A DNA stretch of 64,000 bases. Source: Diplonema papillatum. Lineage: Eukaryota > Euglenozoa > Diplonemea > Diplonemida > Diplonemidae. Shown here one piece after another: positions 1 to 9,889 of the stretch. The position numbers and the translations under genes were made by a program. Where the stretch lies: assembly GCA_030068145.1 (NCBI GenBank), contig JAPJBO010000250.1, forward strand, positions 62,001-126,000, read 5' to 3'. A model generated the notes under the pieces. It searched no databases. It saw only the letters and a program-made list of their open reading frames with translations, and was not told the DNA's origin. Every line of letters starts with the position of its first letter. The stretch's first letter is position 1.

Positions 1-410
1 CGGTTCCGGGGGCGCCAGCCACGCGGGCGGGATGCCCGGGCTGTGGTCGCGGCAGGCTTGGGCCCTCGAGTACGCGAGAACTTCGCGGAACACGCCCCTG
101 ACCTCCTTCGCAAGCAGAGCTTGCACGGCGAAGAGGCACGGCTTGTAGACATCGCGGGGAAGATTCGCGCAGCCGTCTGCTGCTGCCGCCGCCGCCGCCG
201 CCGGAGGTGACGGCGGCTTCGGAAACTCGCAGTCGGTAGGAACGGGCGGCGTAGACACGCCGTCGGCGGTCGGGAGGCGCGGGGCCCTGTGAGACTCGCC
301 TGTCACGCTGCAGTACGGGTGGGTCGCTTTGTCGTGGCCACACAGTCGACAGCCTCCGTGCGGGTTGCCTGTGTGCGGGGTGGTGGGTTTGAGCGTGAAT
401 AATCGAGCTC
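1..410 (-). CDS. Partial zinc-knuckle protein, runs off the window edge
   Basis: On the minus strand a frame stays open from about 410 to base 1 and continues outside the window. It starts near an FTLKPTTPHTG stretch, then shows the knuckle CRLCGHDKATHPYCSVTG, a Pro/Ala-rich linker with an Ala run of eight coded by GCG/GCA repeats, then a less biased segment (LPRDVYKPCLFAVQALL) that looks like folded protein. The knuckle has spacing C-x2-C-G-x2-K-x5-C and the same spacing recurs in the copies at 3.9-5.4 kb. No start codon is identifiable at the upstream side, so this may be an internal or last exon. The family is not recognised; zinc binding is inferred from Cys/His spacing only. The same sequence is partly duplicated at 765-975. 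Confidence 0.5.
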
Positions 411-764
411 GGGGTTTCAGAGAGAAATATCGCTTGTTATTCTGGGGGTTTAGAGAAATTTCGCTTGTTATTCTGGGGGTTTAGAGAAATTTCGCTTGTT
501 ATTCTGGGGATTTAGAGTGAAAGTTCGCTTGTTAGTTCGCTTGAAACTCTGGAATGTTTCGTGTGGGTTTGAGATTCTAGGGTTTAGAGTGAAAGTTCGC
601 TTGGCACTCCAGTTTAGAACAAAGGTCAAAACACAATTTTGCGCTTGAAACTCTGGAATTTTTAGAGTCGGTTTTAGAGTGGAAGCTCGCTTGAAATTCT
701 AGGGGGGGAGCAAAGGTTGAAACTCCGGCAAGTTTAGAGTAAAGGCTTGCTTGAAACTCTGGGG
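411..764 (+). repeat. Array of ~31-bp motif (TTTAGAG..TTCGCTTG)
   Basis: Units of the form TTTAGAGAAATTTCGC followed by TTGTTATTCTGGGGG recur with a period of 31 bp (for example 451 and 482) and then degenerate into looser copies containing AAGTTCGCTTGAAACTC. The same motif marks one end of many dispersed repeats in this window, always in plus orientation. Confidence 0.85.
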
Positions 765-975
765 TTTCGACTGCTGCTGCCGCCGGAGGTGACGGCGGCT
801 TCGGAGACTCACAGTCGGTGGGAACGGCCGGCGGAGACGCGCCGTCTGCGGTCGGGAGGCGCGGGGCCCTGTAGGACTCGCCTGTCACGATGCAGTACGG
901 GTGGGTCGCTTTGTCGTGGCCACACAGTCGACAGCCTCCGTGCGGGTTGCCTGTGTGCAGGGTGGTGGGTTTGAG
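765..975 (-). pseudogene. Partial duplicate of the zinc-knuckle exon
   Basis: This repeats the segment at about 200-390 with a few substitutions. The minus-strand frame keeps the knuckle (CRLCGHDKATHPYC, then IVTG) and the Pro/Ala-rich linker, but the Ala run is shorter. Downstream, instead of the LPRDVYKPC segment, the frame runs into the 31-bp motif array. It is therefore a truncated copy joined to repeat sequence. A still shorter copy, only the Pro-rich part, lies at 3346-3425. Confidence 0.65.
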
Positions 976-1006
976 CGTGAATAATCGCTTGAAGCTCCGG
1001 GTTTAA

Positions 1007-3012
1007 CCCCTTACCGACCAGCGACCTCCACAGGGGTCGTTAAATAGCCCATTTCTTAGATATGCCGAAAAGTTGGGACAGGTGTGTCGAAAACAGCTTT
1101 CAAGGGCGGAAATGAAAATATATGTGGCGTATCTCTTTATTCCCGCCCTTGAACCTCGGTAATCCGGCTCCCCCTCGAGGAGTCGACAAGGCGCCGATCT
1201 GACATGACCAGGATTTAGACCCAAACCCCGGAAATCCGGCTCCCCCTCGAGGAGTCGACAAGGCGCCAATCTGACATGACCAGGATTTAGACCCAAACCC
1301 CGGAAATCCCGCTCCCCCCTCGAGGAGTCGACAAGGCGCCAATCTGACATGACCAGGATTTAGACCCAAACCCCGGAAATCCCGCTCCCCCCTCGAGGAG
1401 TCGACAAGGCGCCGATCTGACATGACCAGGATTTAGACCCAAACCCCGGAAATCCGGCTCCCCCCTCGAGGAGTCGACAAGGCGCCAATCTGACATGACC
1501 AGGATTTAGACCCAAACCCCGGAAATCCCGCTCCCCCCTCGAGGAGTCGACAAGGCGCCGATCTGACATGACCAGGATTTAGACCCAAACCCCGGAAATC
1601 CCGCTCCCCCTCGAGGAGTCGACAAGGCGCCAATCTGACATGACCAGGATTTAGACCCAAACCCCGGAAATCCGGCTCCCCCCTCGAGGAGTCGACAAGG
1701 CGCCAATCTGACATGACCAGGATTTAGACCCAAACCCCGGAAATCCCGCTCCCCCCTCGAGGAGTCGACAAGGCGCCGATCTGACATGACCAGGATTTAG
1801 ACCCAAACCCCGGAAATCCCGCTCCCCCCTCGAGGAGTCGACAAGGCGCCGATCTGACATGACCAGGATTTAGACCCAAACCCCGGAAATCCCGCTCCCC
1901 CCTCGAGGAGTCGACAAGGCGCCGATCTGACATGACCAGGATTTAGACCCAAACCCCGGAAATCCCGCTCCCCCCTCGAGGAGTCGACAAGGCGCCGATC
2001 TGACATGACCAGGATTTAGACCCAAACCCCGGAAATCCCGCTCCCCCCTCGAGGAGTCGACAAGGCGCCGATCTGACATGACCAGGATTTAGACCCAAAC
2101 CCCGGAAATCCCGCTCCCCCCTCGAGGAGTCGACAAGGCGCCGATCTGACATGACCAGGATTTAGACCCAAACCCCGGAAATCCCGCTCCCCCCTCGAGG
2201 AGTCGACAAGGCGCCGATCTGACATGACCAGGATTTAGACCCAAACCCCGGAAATCCCGCTCCCCCCTCGAGGAGTCGACAAGGCGCCGATCTGACATGA
2301 CCAGGATTTAGACCCAAACCCCGGAAATCCCGCTCCCCCCTCGAGGAGTCGACAAGGCGCCGATCTGACATGACCAGGATTTAGACCCAAACCCCGGAAA
2401 TCCCGCTCCCCCCTCGAGGAGTCGACAAGGCGCCGATCTGACATGACCAGGATTTAGACCCAAACCCCGGAAATCCCGCTCCCCCCTCGAGGAGTCGACA
2501 AGGCGCCGATCTGACATGACCAGGATTTAGACCCAAACCCCGGAAATCCCGCTCCCCCCTCGAGGAGTCGACAAGGCGCCAATCTGACATGACCAGGATT
2601 TAGACCCAAACCCCGGAAATCCCGCTCCCCCCTCGAGGAGTCGACAAGGCGCCGATCTGACATGACCAGGATTTAGACCCAAACCCCGGAAATCCCGCTC
2701 CCCCCTCGAGGAGTCGACAAGGCGCCAATCTGACATGACCAGGATTTAGACCCAAACCCCGGAAATCCCGCTCCCCCCTCGAGGAGTCGACAAGGCGCCG
2801 ATCTGACATGACCAGGATTTAGACCCAAACCCCGGAAATCCGGCTCCCCCTCGAGGAGTCGACAAGGCGCCAATCTGACATGACCAGGATTTAGACCCAA
2901 ACCCCGGAAATCCCGCTCCCCCCTCGAGGAGTCGACAAGGCGCCGATCTGACATGACCAGGATTTAGACCCAAAACCCCGGAAGAAGTCGAGGGTGCCCG
3001 GTCGGTAAGGGG
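1007..3012. mobile_element. TIR-bounded element carrying the 73-bp satellite
   Basis: CCCCTTACCGACC at 1007-1019 and its perfect inverse GGTCGGTAAGGGG at 3000-3012 bracket the whole satellite block. The outer flanks on both sides are 31-bp motif units, and joining them at a TA or TAA leaves nearly a continuous motif (GGGTTTAAGAGAGAAAG), as expected for insertion into that array with a short TA-type duplication. No transposase is encoded. About 130 bp of non-satellite sequence lies between the left terminus and the array. The call rests on the inverted ends and flank reconstruction; the superfamily is not determined. Confidence 0.6.
1150..2985. repeat. 73-bp satellite array, about 25 copies
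   Basis: The unit reads CTCGAGGAGTCGACAAGGCG, then CCGATCTGACATGACCAGG, then ATTTAGACCCAAACCCCGG and AAATCCCGCTCCCCC. It contains CTCGAG, GTCGAC and GGCGCC palindromes. Central copies (about 1750-2560) are essentially identical, while the outer copies mix variants (CCGATC versus CCAATC; CCCGCTCCCCCC versus CCGGCTCCCCC). Because 73 is not divisible by three, the apparent minus-strand peptides shift frame each unit, so coding is unlikely. Confidence 0.95.
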
Positions 3013-3345
3013 ATAAGAGAGAAAGTTCGCTTGTTATGCTGGGGGTTTAGAGTGAAAGTTTGCTTGACACTCCAGTTTAGAACAAAGGTTAAACCACAAT
3101 TTTGCGCTTGAAACTCTGGAATTCTTCGGGTGGGTTTGAGATTCTAGGGTTTAGAGTGAAAGTTCGCTTGGCACTCCAGTTTAGAACAAAGGTTAAAACA
3201 CAATTTTGCGCTTGAAACTCTGGAATTTTTAGAGTCGGTTTTAGAGTGGAAGCTCGCTTGAAATTCTAGGGTTTTGGAGTGAAAGTTCGCTTGTCACTCC
3301 AGTTTAGAGCGAAGGTTGAAACTCCGGCAAGCTCGAAACTCTGGG
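3013..3345 (+). repeat. 31-bp motif array, right flank of satellite element
   Basis: Copies of TTTAGAGTGAAAGTTCGC followed by TTG resume immediately right of the inverted terminus, including longer blocks (CACTCCAGTTTAGAACAAAGG) also seen at 600-640. This is the continuation of the array at 411-764 that the satellite element interrupts. Confidence 0.8.
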
Positions 3346-3425
3346 GTTTCGACTGCTGCTGCCGCCGGGGGTGACGGCGGCTTCGGAGACTCGCAGTCGG
3401 CGGGAACGGCCGGCGGAGACGCGCC

Positions 3426-3860
3426 GTTGGCTTGAAACTCCAGTTCAGAGTGAAGGTTCGCTTGACTCAGGATTTAGAGTGAGAGTTCGCATGCAATTCC
3501 AAAGATTTTAGAATGAACGTTGGCTTGAAACTCCAGTTCAGAGTGAAGGTTGGCTTGAAACTCCGGCACTTTCTGAGTAAAAGTTCGCTTGAAACTCCAG
3601 TTCAGAGTGAAGGTTCGCTTGACTCAGGATTTAGAGTGAGAGTTCGCATGCAATTCCGAAGATTTTAGAATGAACGTTGGCTTGAAACTCCAGTTCAGAG
3701 TGAAGGTTGGCTTGAAACTCCGGCACTGTCTGAGTAAAAGTTCGCTTGAAACTCCAGTTCAGAGTGAAAGTTCGCATGCAATTCCGAGGATTTTAGAGTG
3801 AAGGTTGGCTTGAAACTCCAGTTCAGCGTGAAGGTTCGCTTGAAACTCAAAGGTTGTGGC
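3426..3860 (+). repeat. 157-bp tandem repeat built from the 31-bp motif
   Basis: CTTGACTCAGGATTTAGAG recurs at 3461 and 3618, giving a 157-bp higher-order unit made of diverged TTCGCTTGAAACTCCAG motifs, with a third partial unit to about 3860. Confidence 0.8.
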
Positions 3861-5016
3861 TCTTCTGACCACGTTGTGGGAAAGTTGTGGGTGCACAGTA
3901 CTGCAATTTGCCAGAGAATTGGTAACGAACGCACCTGTGACCGTGCAGAACCTGTCTTTGTCCTTCCTCAGGCCGCAGACGCCGCAACTGGCGGCCTGTT
4001 TGCTGCTGCCGCTCGCGACGTGCGCCAACACCAAGCGGGGGGTTCCCCCGTCGGTCAGCACGAACTTTTTTTGTGCTACCAATGCATTGTTGGTACCAGA
4101 ATTTAGTAGTTGGCAGCGTACTACATGAAACTTGCCAAAGCAGGTGAGTTCCGCTAGTGCGCACAAACAGAAATCATGCGGCACTGGATCGGGTCACGGG
4201 AGAAAAGACTCTAGCCAGCATGAGCCACAATGTATTGTGGATGAATGTTGCGGCTATTTTGTGGGAAAGTTTGTACTGCAATTTGCCAGAGAATTGGTAA
4301 CGAACGCACCTGTGACCGTGCAGAAACTGCCTCTGTCCTTCCTCAGTCCGCAGACGCCGCAGCTGGCGGCCTGTTTGCTGCTGCCGCTCGCGACGTGCGC
4401 TAACACAGCGGGGGGGTCCCCCGTCGGTCAGCACGAACTTTTTTTGTGTTACCAATGCTTTGTTGGTACCAGAATGTAGTAGTTGGCAGCGTACTACATG
4501 AAACTTACCAAAGCAGGTGAGTTCCGCTAGTGCGCACAAACAGAAATCATGCGGCACTGGACCCTAATTATCTGGGTCAAGGGAGAAAAGACTCTAGCCA
4601 GCATGAGCCACAATGTATTGTGGATGAATGTTGCGGCTATTTTGTGGGAAAGTTTGTACTGCAATTTGCCAGAGAATTGGTAACGAACGCACCTGTGACC
4701 GTGCAGAAACTGCCTCTGTCCTTCCTCAGTCCGCAGACGCCGCAGCTGGCGGCCTGTTTGCTGCTGCCGCTCGCGACGTGCGCTAACACAGCGGGGGGGT
4801 CCCCCGTCGGTCAGCACGAACTTTTTTTGTGTTACCAATGCTTTGTTGGTACCAGAATGTAGTAGTTGGCAGCGTACTACATGAAACTTACCAAAGCAGG
4901 TGAGTTCCACTAGTGCGCACAAACAGAAATCATGCGGCATTGGACCCTAATTAGCTGGGTCACGGGAGAAAAGACTCGAGCCAACATGAGCCACAATGTA
5001 TTGTAGATGAATGTTG
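3861..5016 (-). pseudogene. 383-bp tandem repeats with zinc-knuckle coding fragments
   Basis: GTGGGAAAGTTTGTACTGC recurs at 4261 and 4644 (period 383), with a first, diverged unit from about 3868. On the minus strand each unit holds a short coding block reading ASCGVCGLRKDKDRFCTVTG (or RKDRGSFC) and then AFVTNSLANC. The knuckle has exactly the C-x2-C-G-x2-K-x5-C-x-V-T-G spacing of the protein at 1-410. Units 2 and 3 lost bases just downstream and shift frame before a C-run, so they are broken. Each unit also carries AACTTACCAAAGCAGGTGAGTT, described separately. I treat the block as an amplified exon fragment. Confidence 0.55.
4494..4530. other. Near-palindrome with 5' splice donors on both strands
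   Basis: AACTTACC and GGTGAGTT lie six bases apart around AAAGCA, so a donor-like CAG/GTGAGT reads on plus and GGTAAGTT reads on minus. The same arrangement occurs at about 4120-4155, 4885-4915, 9800-9825, 50675-50695 and, weaker, at 57195-57220. It belongs to a dispersed repeat (GTGCGCACTAGCGGAACTC). Whether either donor is used cannot be seen. Confidence 0.45.
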
Positions 5017-5213
5017 CGGCTATTTTAGAGTTAACGTTCGCTTGAAATTCCGGGGGTTAGGGTCTCCGTGTGACCGTTCATGAATGGGTTCTCTTAGAGC
5101 AAGAAAGGGCTATGTGGTTACGGGTTGTATATTTAGTGCACGCTTTCGGTATGGGTTATGGCTAGCCATGTCCGGGACTGTTTGTGACCGACACCAAGTA
5201 GATTCCTTCGTGG
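5017..5213 (-). mobile_element. 5'-truncated USP-element copy (3' end only)
   Basis: Matches the terminal ~200 bp of the element at 25335-26880, beginning with the AAGTTCGCTTGAAATTCCGG end and stopping after CCTTCGTGG. Orientation is such that the element's coding strand is minus. It lies immediately after the tandem block and before the fourth zinc-knuckle unit. Confidence 0.75.
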
Positions 5214-5221
5214 CGTAGTCT

Positions 5222-5450
5222 TGTGGGAAAGTTTGTACTGCAATTTGCCAGAAAATTGGTAACGAACGCACCTGTGACCGTGCAGAAACTGCCTCTGTCC
5301 TTCCTCAGGCCGCAGACGCCGCAGCTGGCGGCCTGTTTGCTGCTGCCGCTCGCGACGTGCGCCAACACCAAGCGGGAGGATCCCGATCCGGCATCCTCTT
5401 GGCCGGCACCTGTCGGCAGCGTGTCGGTGGCAACAGTCGGCGGCCCGTCC
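5222..5450 (-). pseudogene. Fourth zinc-knuckle fragment
   Basis: Another copy of the 383-bp unit's coding block (SCGVCGLRKDRGSFCTVTG on minus), cut off on its upstream side and followed by unrelated GC-rich sequence. No complete gene can be assembled. Confidence 0.5.
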
Positions 5451-6753
5451 CTGCAGCGGACCATCAACGCCGGCTGCGTTCACCTCACCACCCTCTCCCC
5501 CCCAAAAATGTGGGGCACCCTGTGTGTCTCTGGTTGTTCACGACGCATTGCAACCTTGAAAGAGAAAAGCTGATTAGCGTGTTGGGGGGTTCCCGATTTC
5601 TTCCAGGCCTTCTTGCACGGTGTGCTGTGACAGCTTGGAACTGTTACGAACAAGAGGAATCCGACTGGTAGAGATCAGGTCAACGCACGGGTAAACGGCG
5701 GGAGTCACGATGACTCTCGTCTTCTAATTTTAGACGGGCGTGAATGGACCAATAAGATTCCTTCTGTCACTACATACTGTATTGGGGAGCTTCGCTTCAG
5801 CCATCATGTGGCTGTCCTTCGTCGTGGGTCTGCCCAGCCTGGTAAACCATGGTGTGCCCTATGATAGTTGAGACTAGAATGCGGAATATCTGTAGCGATG
5901 GCCTGCGTTAGTCATTAGAGTGACTACCTCTTCGATCGTACCGTGTTGTGCTTCAGGAGCTTTGCGCTGGGCTTTTGATGTTTTTCCTTAAGGAATTGCA
6001 TAGGACTTGGCTTGAGGAGGTTTTCGCCTTGTTTTCGCATTCTGCAGCCATTGTTTCTGCCTAAACAAGCGTCCGACTACTTTTCCCGCCCTTTCGGAGC
6101 GTTTTATGGGCACCTGAGGTCCTTTCAGGGTCCCGGCGGTTTTGCGACACATTTTGTGGGTGTTTTATGAACCCGCACCGGTGTGGATCAAACTTTCCTG
6201 GGGTTTCCGACTGTTTTTGGGTTCCCTGCGTGGTTGTGTCCTAGTCGGGCTGTTTTTTTTTGTGGCTGCGGTTTTATTCGAAGCATCGTCTTCTTTGCGT
6301 CCCTTTCCCTTCCTCGCCGGTGTGCATGCTTCTACGATTTCTGGCTTCGACTTCATCGGTGGCGCTGGACACTTGTACTTCCGTTGGGCGGCGTCGGCAT
6401 CCCTGGTCTTCGTGCTGCACAGCTCCACACAATCCTATGAAGCTCCAGGGGATAGACCTAATAGAATATGAGACGATGCCAACTCCCCACCTGACTGGTG
6501 TCTCCAAACGAGGATTCGCGAGCCGAAGCCCGTTTGTCGCTGGAAACGGATAAGCTACGGATCCGAAGACCCTAACCCCACAAGGGAGCAGCTGCCGTCT
6601 TCCCATCATTGGATAAGTAAAGCGACAACAAGAGTAGTGGTATTTCATTGTTGCGGCCTCCCACCTATTCTTCTACACCTCTCGTGTCACTGCACAAAGT
6701 CAGACTAGAGTCAAACTCAACAGGGTCTTCTTTCCCCGCTGACAGTTTCAAGT
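5451..6753. other. Unassigned stretch with two dispersed-repeat scraps
   Basis: No supportable gene. About 5865-5960 holds a ~100-bp repeat (TGACTACCTCTTCGATCGTACC core) that recurs at 6990-7100 and, diverged, at 51910-52010. About 6145-6205 (GACACATTTTGTGGGTGTTT) recurs at 31550-31610. Around 6430-6470 is the phrase GAAGCTCCAGGGGATAG, also near 30580. Confidence 0.5.
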
Positions 6754-6968
6754 CCCCCCTCCCCTTTGCACTAATAAAATACGTTTCGAGCGTCACCCCT
6801 TACTGGCCCCGAAACCCCCGCTTGTGGGCCTTCTGAGGCCCCTCACTTAACCCGCCAAAAACCGTTTAGGGCCCGGTTTGGGCCGCACAGACAGTGGCTT
6901 CGGGGCCGGCATACAGTACGGGATGACGTCAAAAAATGCTTTATTAGTGCAAAGGGGAGGGGGGGGGG
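6754..6968. mobile_element. Fold-back MITE, 215 bp
   Basis: CCCCCCTCCCCTTTGCACTA followed by ATAAA at 6754-6778 is the inverse of the right end at about 6941-6968 (TTTATTAGTGCAAAGGGGAGG). Complementarity continues inward, with imperfect CGTTT/CGTCA and GGCCCCG/CGGGGCC pairs, so the whole element can fold on itself. No coding capacity and no clear target duplication were found. Confidence 0.7.
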
Positions 6969-7960
6969 TTGGCATCTTATCATATGGTGCACCGCGATAG
7001 TGTGAGTTCAGAATGCAAAATATATCTGTAGCTAGATGGCGTGCATTAGTCACGAGGTGACTGCCTCTTCGATCGTACCGTGTCGTGCTTCAGGCGCTTG
7101 CACTCATTCGAATACCATCATAGACAGCGGCAGGCAACTCGATGCAGTTCCAGGGGATACAGGTGCACCGACTTAGGCTGACTAGGTCCCGAACACCGCG
7201 TACATTCTTTCACCGTCTTTGGCCCCTGGCACACGTTGGCAGACCCTCAAAACACCTTGAAAGACCTCTTGGACACCTCGGAACCCCCCAGAACACCTTA
7301 AAAACACCCCAGAACACGTTGGAAAGCACCCAGAATACCCTGAAAGACCACCAGAGCACCTTGGTCTATGAGAAAGGTTCATCCCAGCCTTCTGGATGCC
7401 AGCCATGCCGGGAGCGAGACAGCCCCGACTTTTCGGACGCAACGAAACGCCTAAAAACACGGAAAAGCTAGAAGAGTTCTGGCCTGGCAAGGCAACACGG
7501 GGGGGTTAGGGGGAGAGGGGAAAACAAGAAGAAGAAGAAGAAGAAGCAAACAGTGCTCCCGCTAACGAAAAACTGCGAGCGCAAGGTGCCCCCCTGCAAC
7601 AGAAGCTAATAGCCTGCACCAAACGCGAGAGCCTAGCGGGAGAGAAAAAAAAAAGCCTAACCCAGGTTTTTGGGGTTCCTCACTAAAAGTGAGGTTAGCG
7701 GGAGCACTGAAAGCAAAACAAACAAAAGAAAACCCGGAAAAAGCGTGCGAGGAAAAAGAGGCCAGCACCCTCGCAGGGCGCTTGTTTCCTCTTCTTCTCC
7801 TTTTGTTCGCTCTGGGCTAGGGAAGGATTTTTGCACGCGGGCCGAGCGGTGGGGAAGGCTTCGTTTGGGTTAGGGGATCGAGCCGGATGGTCAGCCAAAG
7901 CGGGGTGCATGTACCCGTCGTGAGTGTTACCAGCTAAACAAGAGGCCTAGTCAGCTACAC
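6969..7960. other. Unassigned stretch with minor repeats
   Basis: Contains the ~100-bp dispersed repeat at 6990-7100, a loose ~22-bp tandem array with GAACACCT-type units at 7240-7365, and an (AAG)7 tract at 7529-7548. Open frames here are short and lack any recognisable domain. Confidence 0.4.
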
Positions 7961-9060
7961 ACCCACCACTACAGTGTCACGCCTGATGCCGCAACCCCTT
8001 AACCCGGGCGGCGGCGCTTTGGCATGAGCCAGGAACCTCAAGGGGAGCAGCGCGAGAGACATCATCCACGCTTCAAAGGCCCACACACACCCACCACTAC
8101 AGTGTGCAAGCACGTGAAGTTCGGCCGACGTTGGACCACTTGAACTTCTCTGCTCGTGGGCAATGCTGAACTGGCGTTTCGTGACACGTCGCTGATGCAC
8201 AGTGCTTGCCGCATAGCCGCCGGCACATGCTCCTCTTATCTTCCGTCTATTTGGTACCATGTTTCGTCACATGCACAACTATGTTGCAGATGAGCAGTTG
8301 TTGCTTCATCGCCGGTATCCCTCTACTTCTTTGGTCACACGTTCGGCCGATCATGTCCACACAGCCACGTGCAGCCACGACAAGAAATTGCGTGTCACGA
8401 AACGTCGGTTCGGTACCACGCAAGAGAAGTTCAAGCGGTCCAACCTTTTGCACGCGGGCCGAGCGGAGGGGAATGCTTTCGTATAGATCAGGGATCGAGC
8501 CGGATGGTCAGCCAAAGCGGGGTGCATGTACCCGTCGTGAGTGTTTACCAGCTGAACAAGAGGCCTAGCCAGCTACACCCACCACTACAGTGTGGAACAC
8601 TCCCCCGGGACGACGAAGGCCGGGGAGAGCCGGGGGCAGTGAAGTGGCTGGTGACCCCTCCGAAGAGCCTCCCTGGCCCTGGCCCACGCCGGATGCCGCA
8701 ACTCCTCGACCCGGGCGGCGGCGCTTTTTGGCATGAGCCATATGCCTCAAGGGGAGCAGCGCGAGAGGCACCATCTACGCTTCAAAGGCCCACACACCCG
8801 CCACTACAGTGTGTACTACTTACCGAGTTCCACTGGTGTGGGCTTGCCACTGGTGACCCCTCCGAACAGCCTCCCTGGCCCTGGCCCACGCCGGATGCCG
8901 CAACTCCTCAACCCGGGCGGCGGCGCGATTTGGCATGAGCCAGGAACCTCAAGGGGAGCAGCGCGAGAGGCATCATCTACGCTTAAAAGGCCCACACACC
9001 CACCACTACAGTGTACTACTTACCGCGTTCCACTGGTGTGGGCTTGCCACGACCGTGCAA
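7961..9060 (+). repeat. ~205-bp tandem/dispersed repeat block
   Basis: Phrases CAAGGGGAGCAGCGCGAGAG and CCCACCACTACAGTGTG recur near 8040, 8750 and 8951 (last two ~205 bp apart), with GGATGCCGCAACTCCT between them. The first unit is separated from the others by a module (8270-8440) that belongs to the 158-bp repeat family of the next block and by GGATCGAGCCGGATGGTCAG, present at both 7877 and 8494. Confidence 0.75.
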
Positions 9061-9394
9061 ACACGTGAAGTTCCAGACAAGCTTGTTTCCGTAAGTCCCC
9101 TGGACGGGTATGTTCATCTTGCCCCTACGCAATGTAAGTGATAGGTTTACCCTGGATGGTTTAATTTCTCTTCGTTCTTTCTTGCAGTCATTGCACCAAG
9201 AAGAATCCCGCAGACTTTACGTCAGCGAACACAAGGCGCAGGCAGGCCAGTAAGCAGAAACCGGCCGACCTCGGACCACTTGAACTTCCCTGCTCGTGAG
9301 CGATGCTGAACTGGCGTTTCGTGACACGCCAGTGCTTGCCGCATAGCTGCCGGTCCCTGCATGCTCCTCTCTCGCCTTCCGTCTATTTGTGGCT

Positions 9395-9546
9395 GGTGCC
9401 ATGCTTTTTGTTGAACGCTTACGCCCGCCACTAAACCCAGATTTACCTGTGTTTCGTGTGGGCTACAGCACATTTACCTCCTTTGATCTATCGCAACTGG
9501 CAGTCTCCTCAAGCATTTCCTACAAAGCAGGTGCTTATACAACAAA
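9395..9546 (+). repeat. Dispersed repeat family A copy
   Basis: Matches GTTGAACGCTTACGCCCGCC to CCTACAAAGCAGGTGCTTAT. Other copies lie at 19165-19330 with 19590-19670, 20440-20667, 21115-21200 (plus) and 41395-41620, 45925-46145 (minus). The fuller copies extend ~90 bp further left to AAATACTCGAGGGACTGCC. It shows no coding capacity. Retroposed origin is inferred from scattered, end-variable copies. Confidence 0.65.
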
Positions 9547-9889
9547 ACTATGTTGCAGATGCGCAGTTGTTGCTTCATCGCCGGTACCCCTCTTCTTCTT
9601 TGATCACACGTTCGGTCGTGGTTGGACCACTTGAACTTCTCTTGAGTGGTACCGAACTGACGTTCCGTGACCCGCATAACCTTGTCGCGGCTGCGCAGCG
9701 CTTGCTGCACAGCTGCCAGTTCCGCATGCTGCTTTCTCTTTCTGTCTGCTCGTGGCGGGTACCACGTTTTGTGAGTTTTTTGTTTGTGCGCACTAGCGGA
9801 ACTCACCTGCTTTGGTAAGTTTCATGTAGTACGCTGCCAACTACTATTTTGTTTAGTACCAGCAATGCGTTGTTAACACAAAAAAAAAA

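Noticed and set aside
1003-2973. Dozens of 69-93 codon minus-strand frames with MSDRRLVDSSRG
   Set aside because: They repeat with the 73-bp satellite and shift frame every unit; no sustained coding frame.
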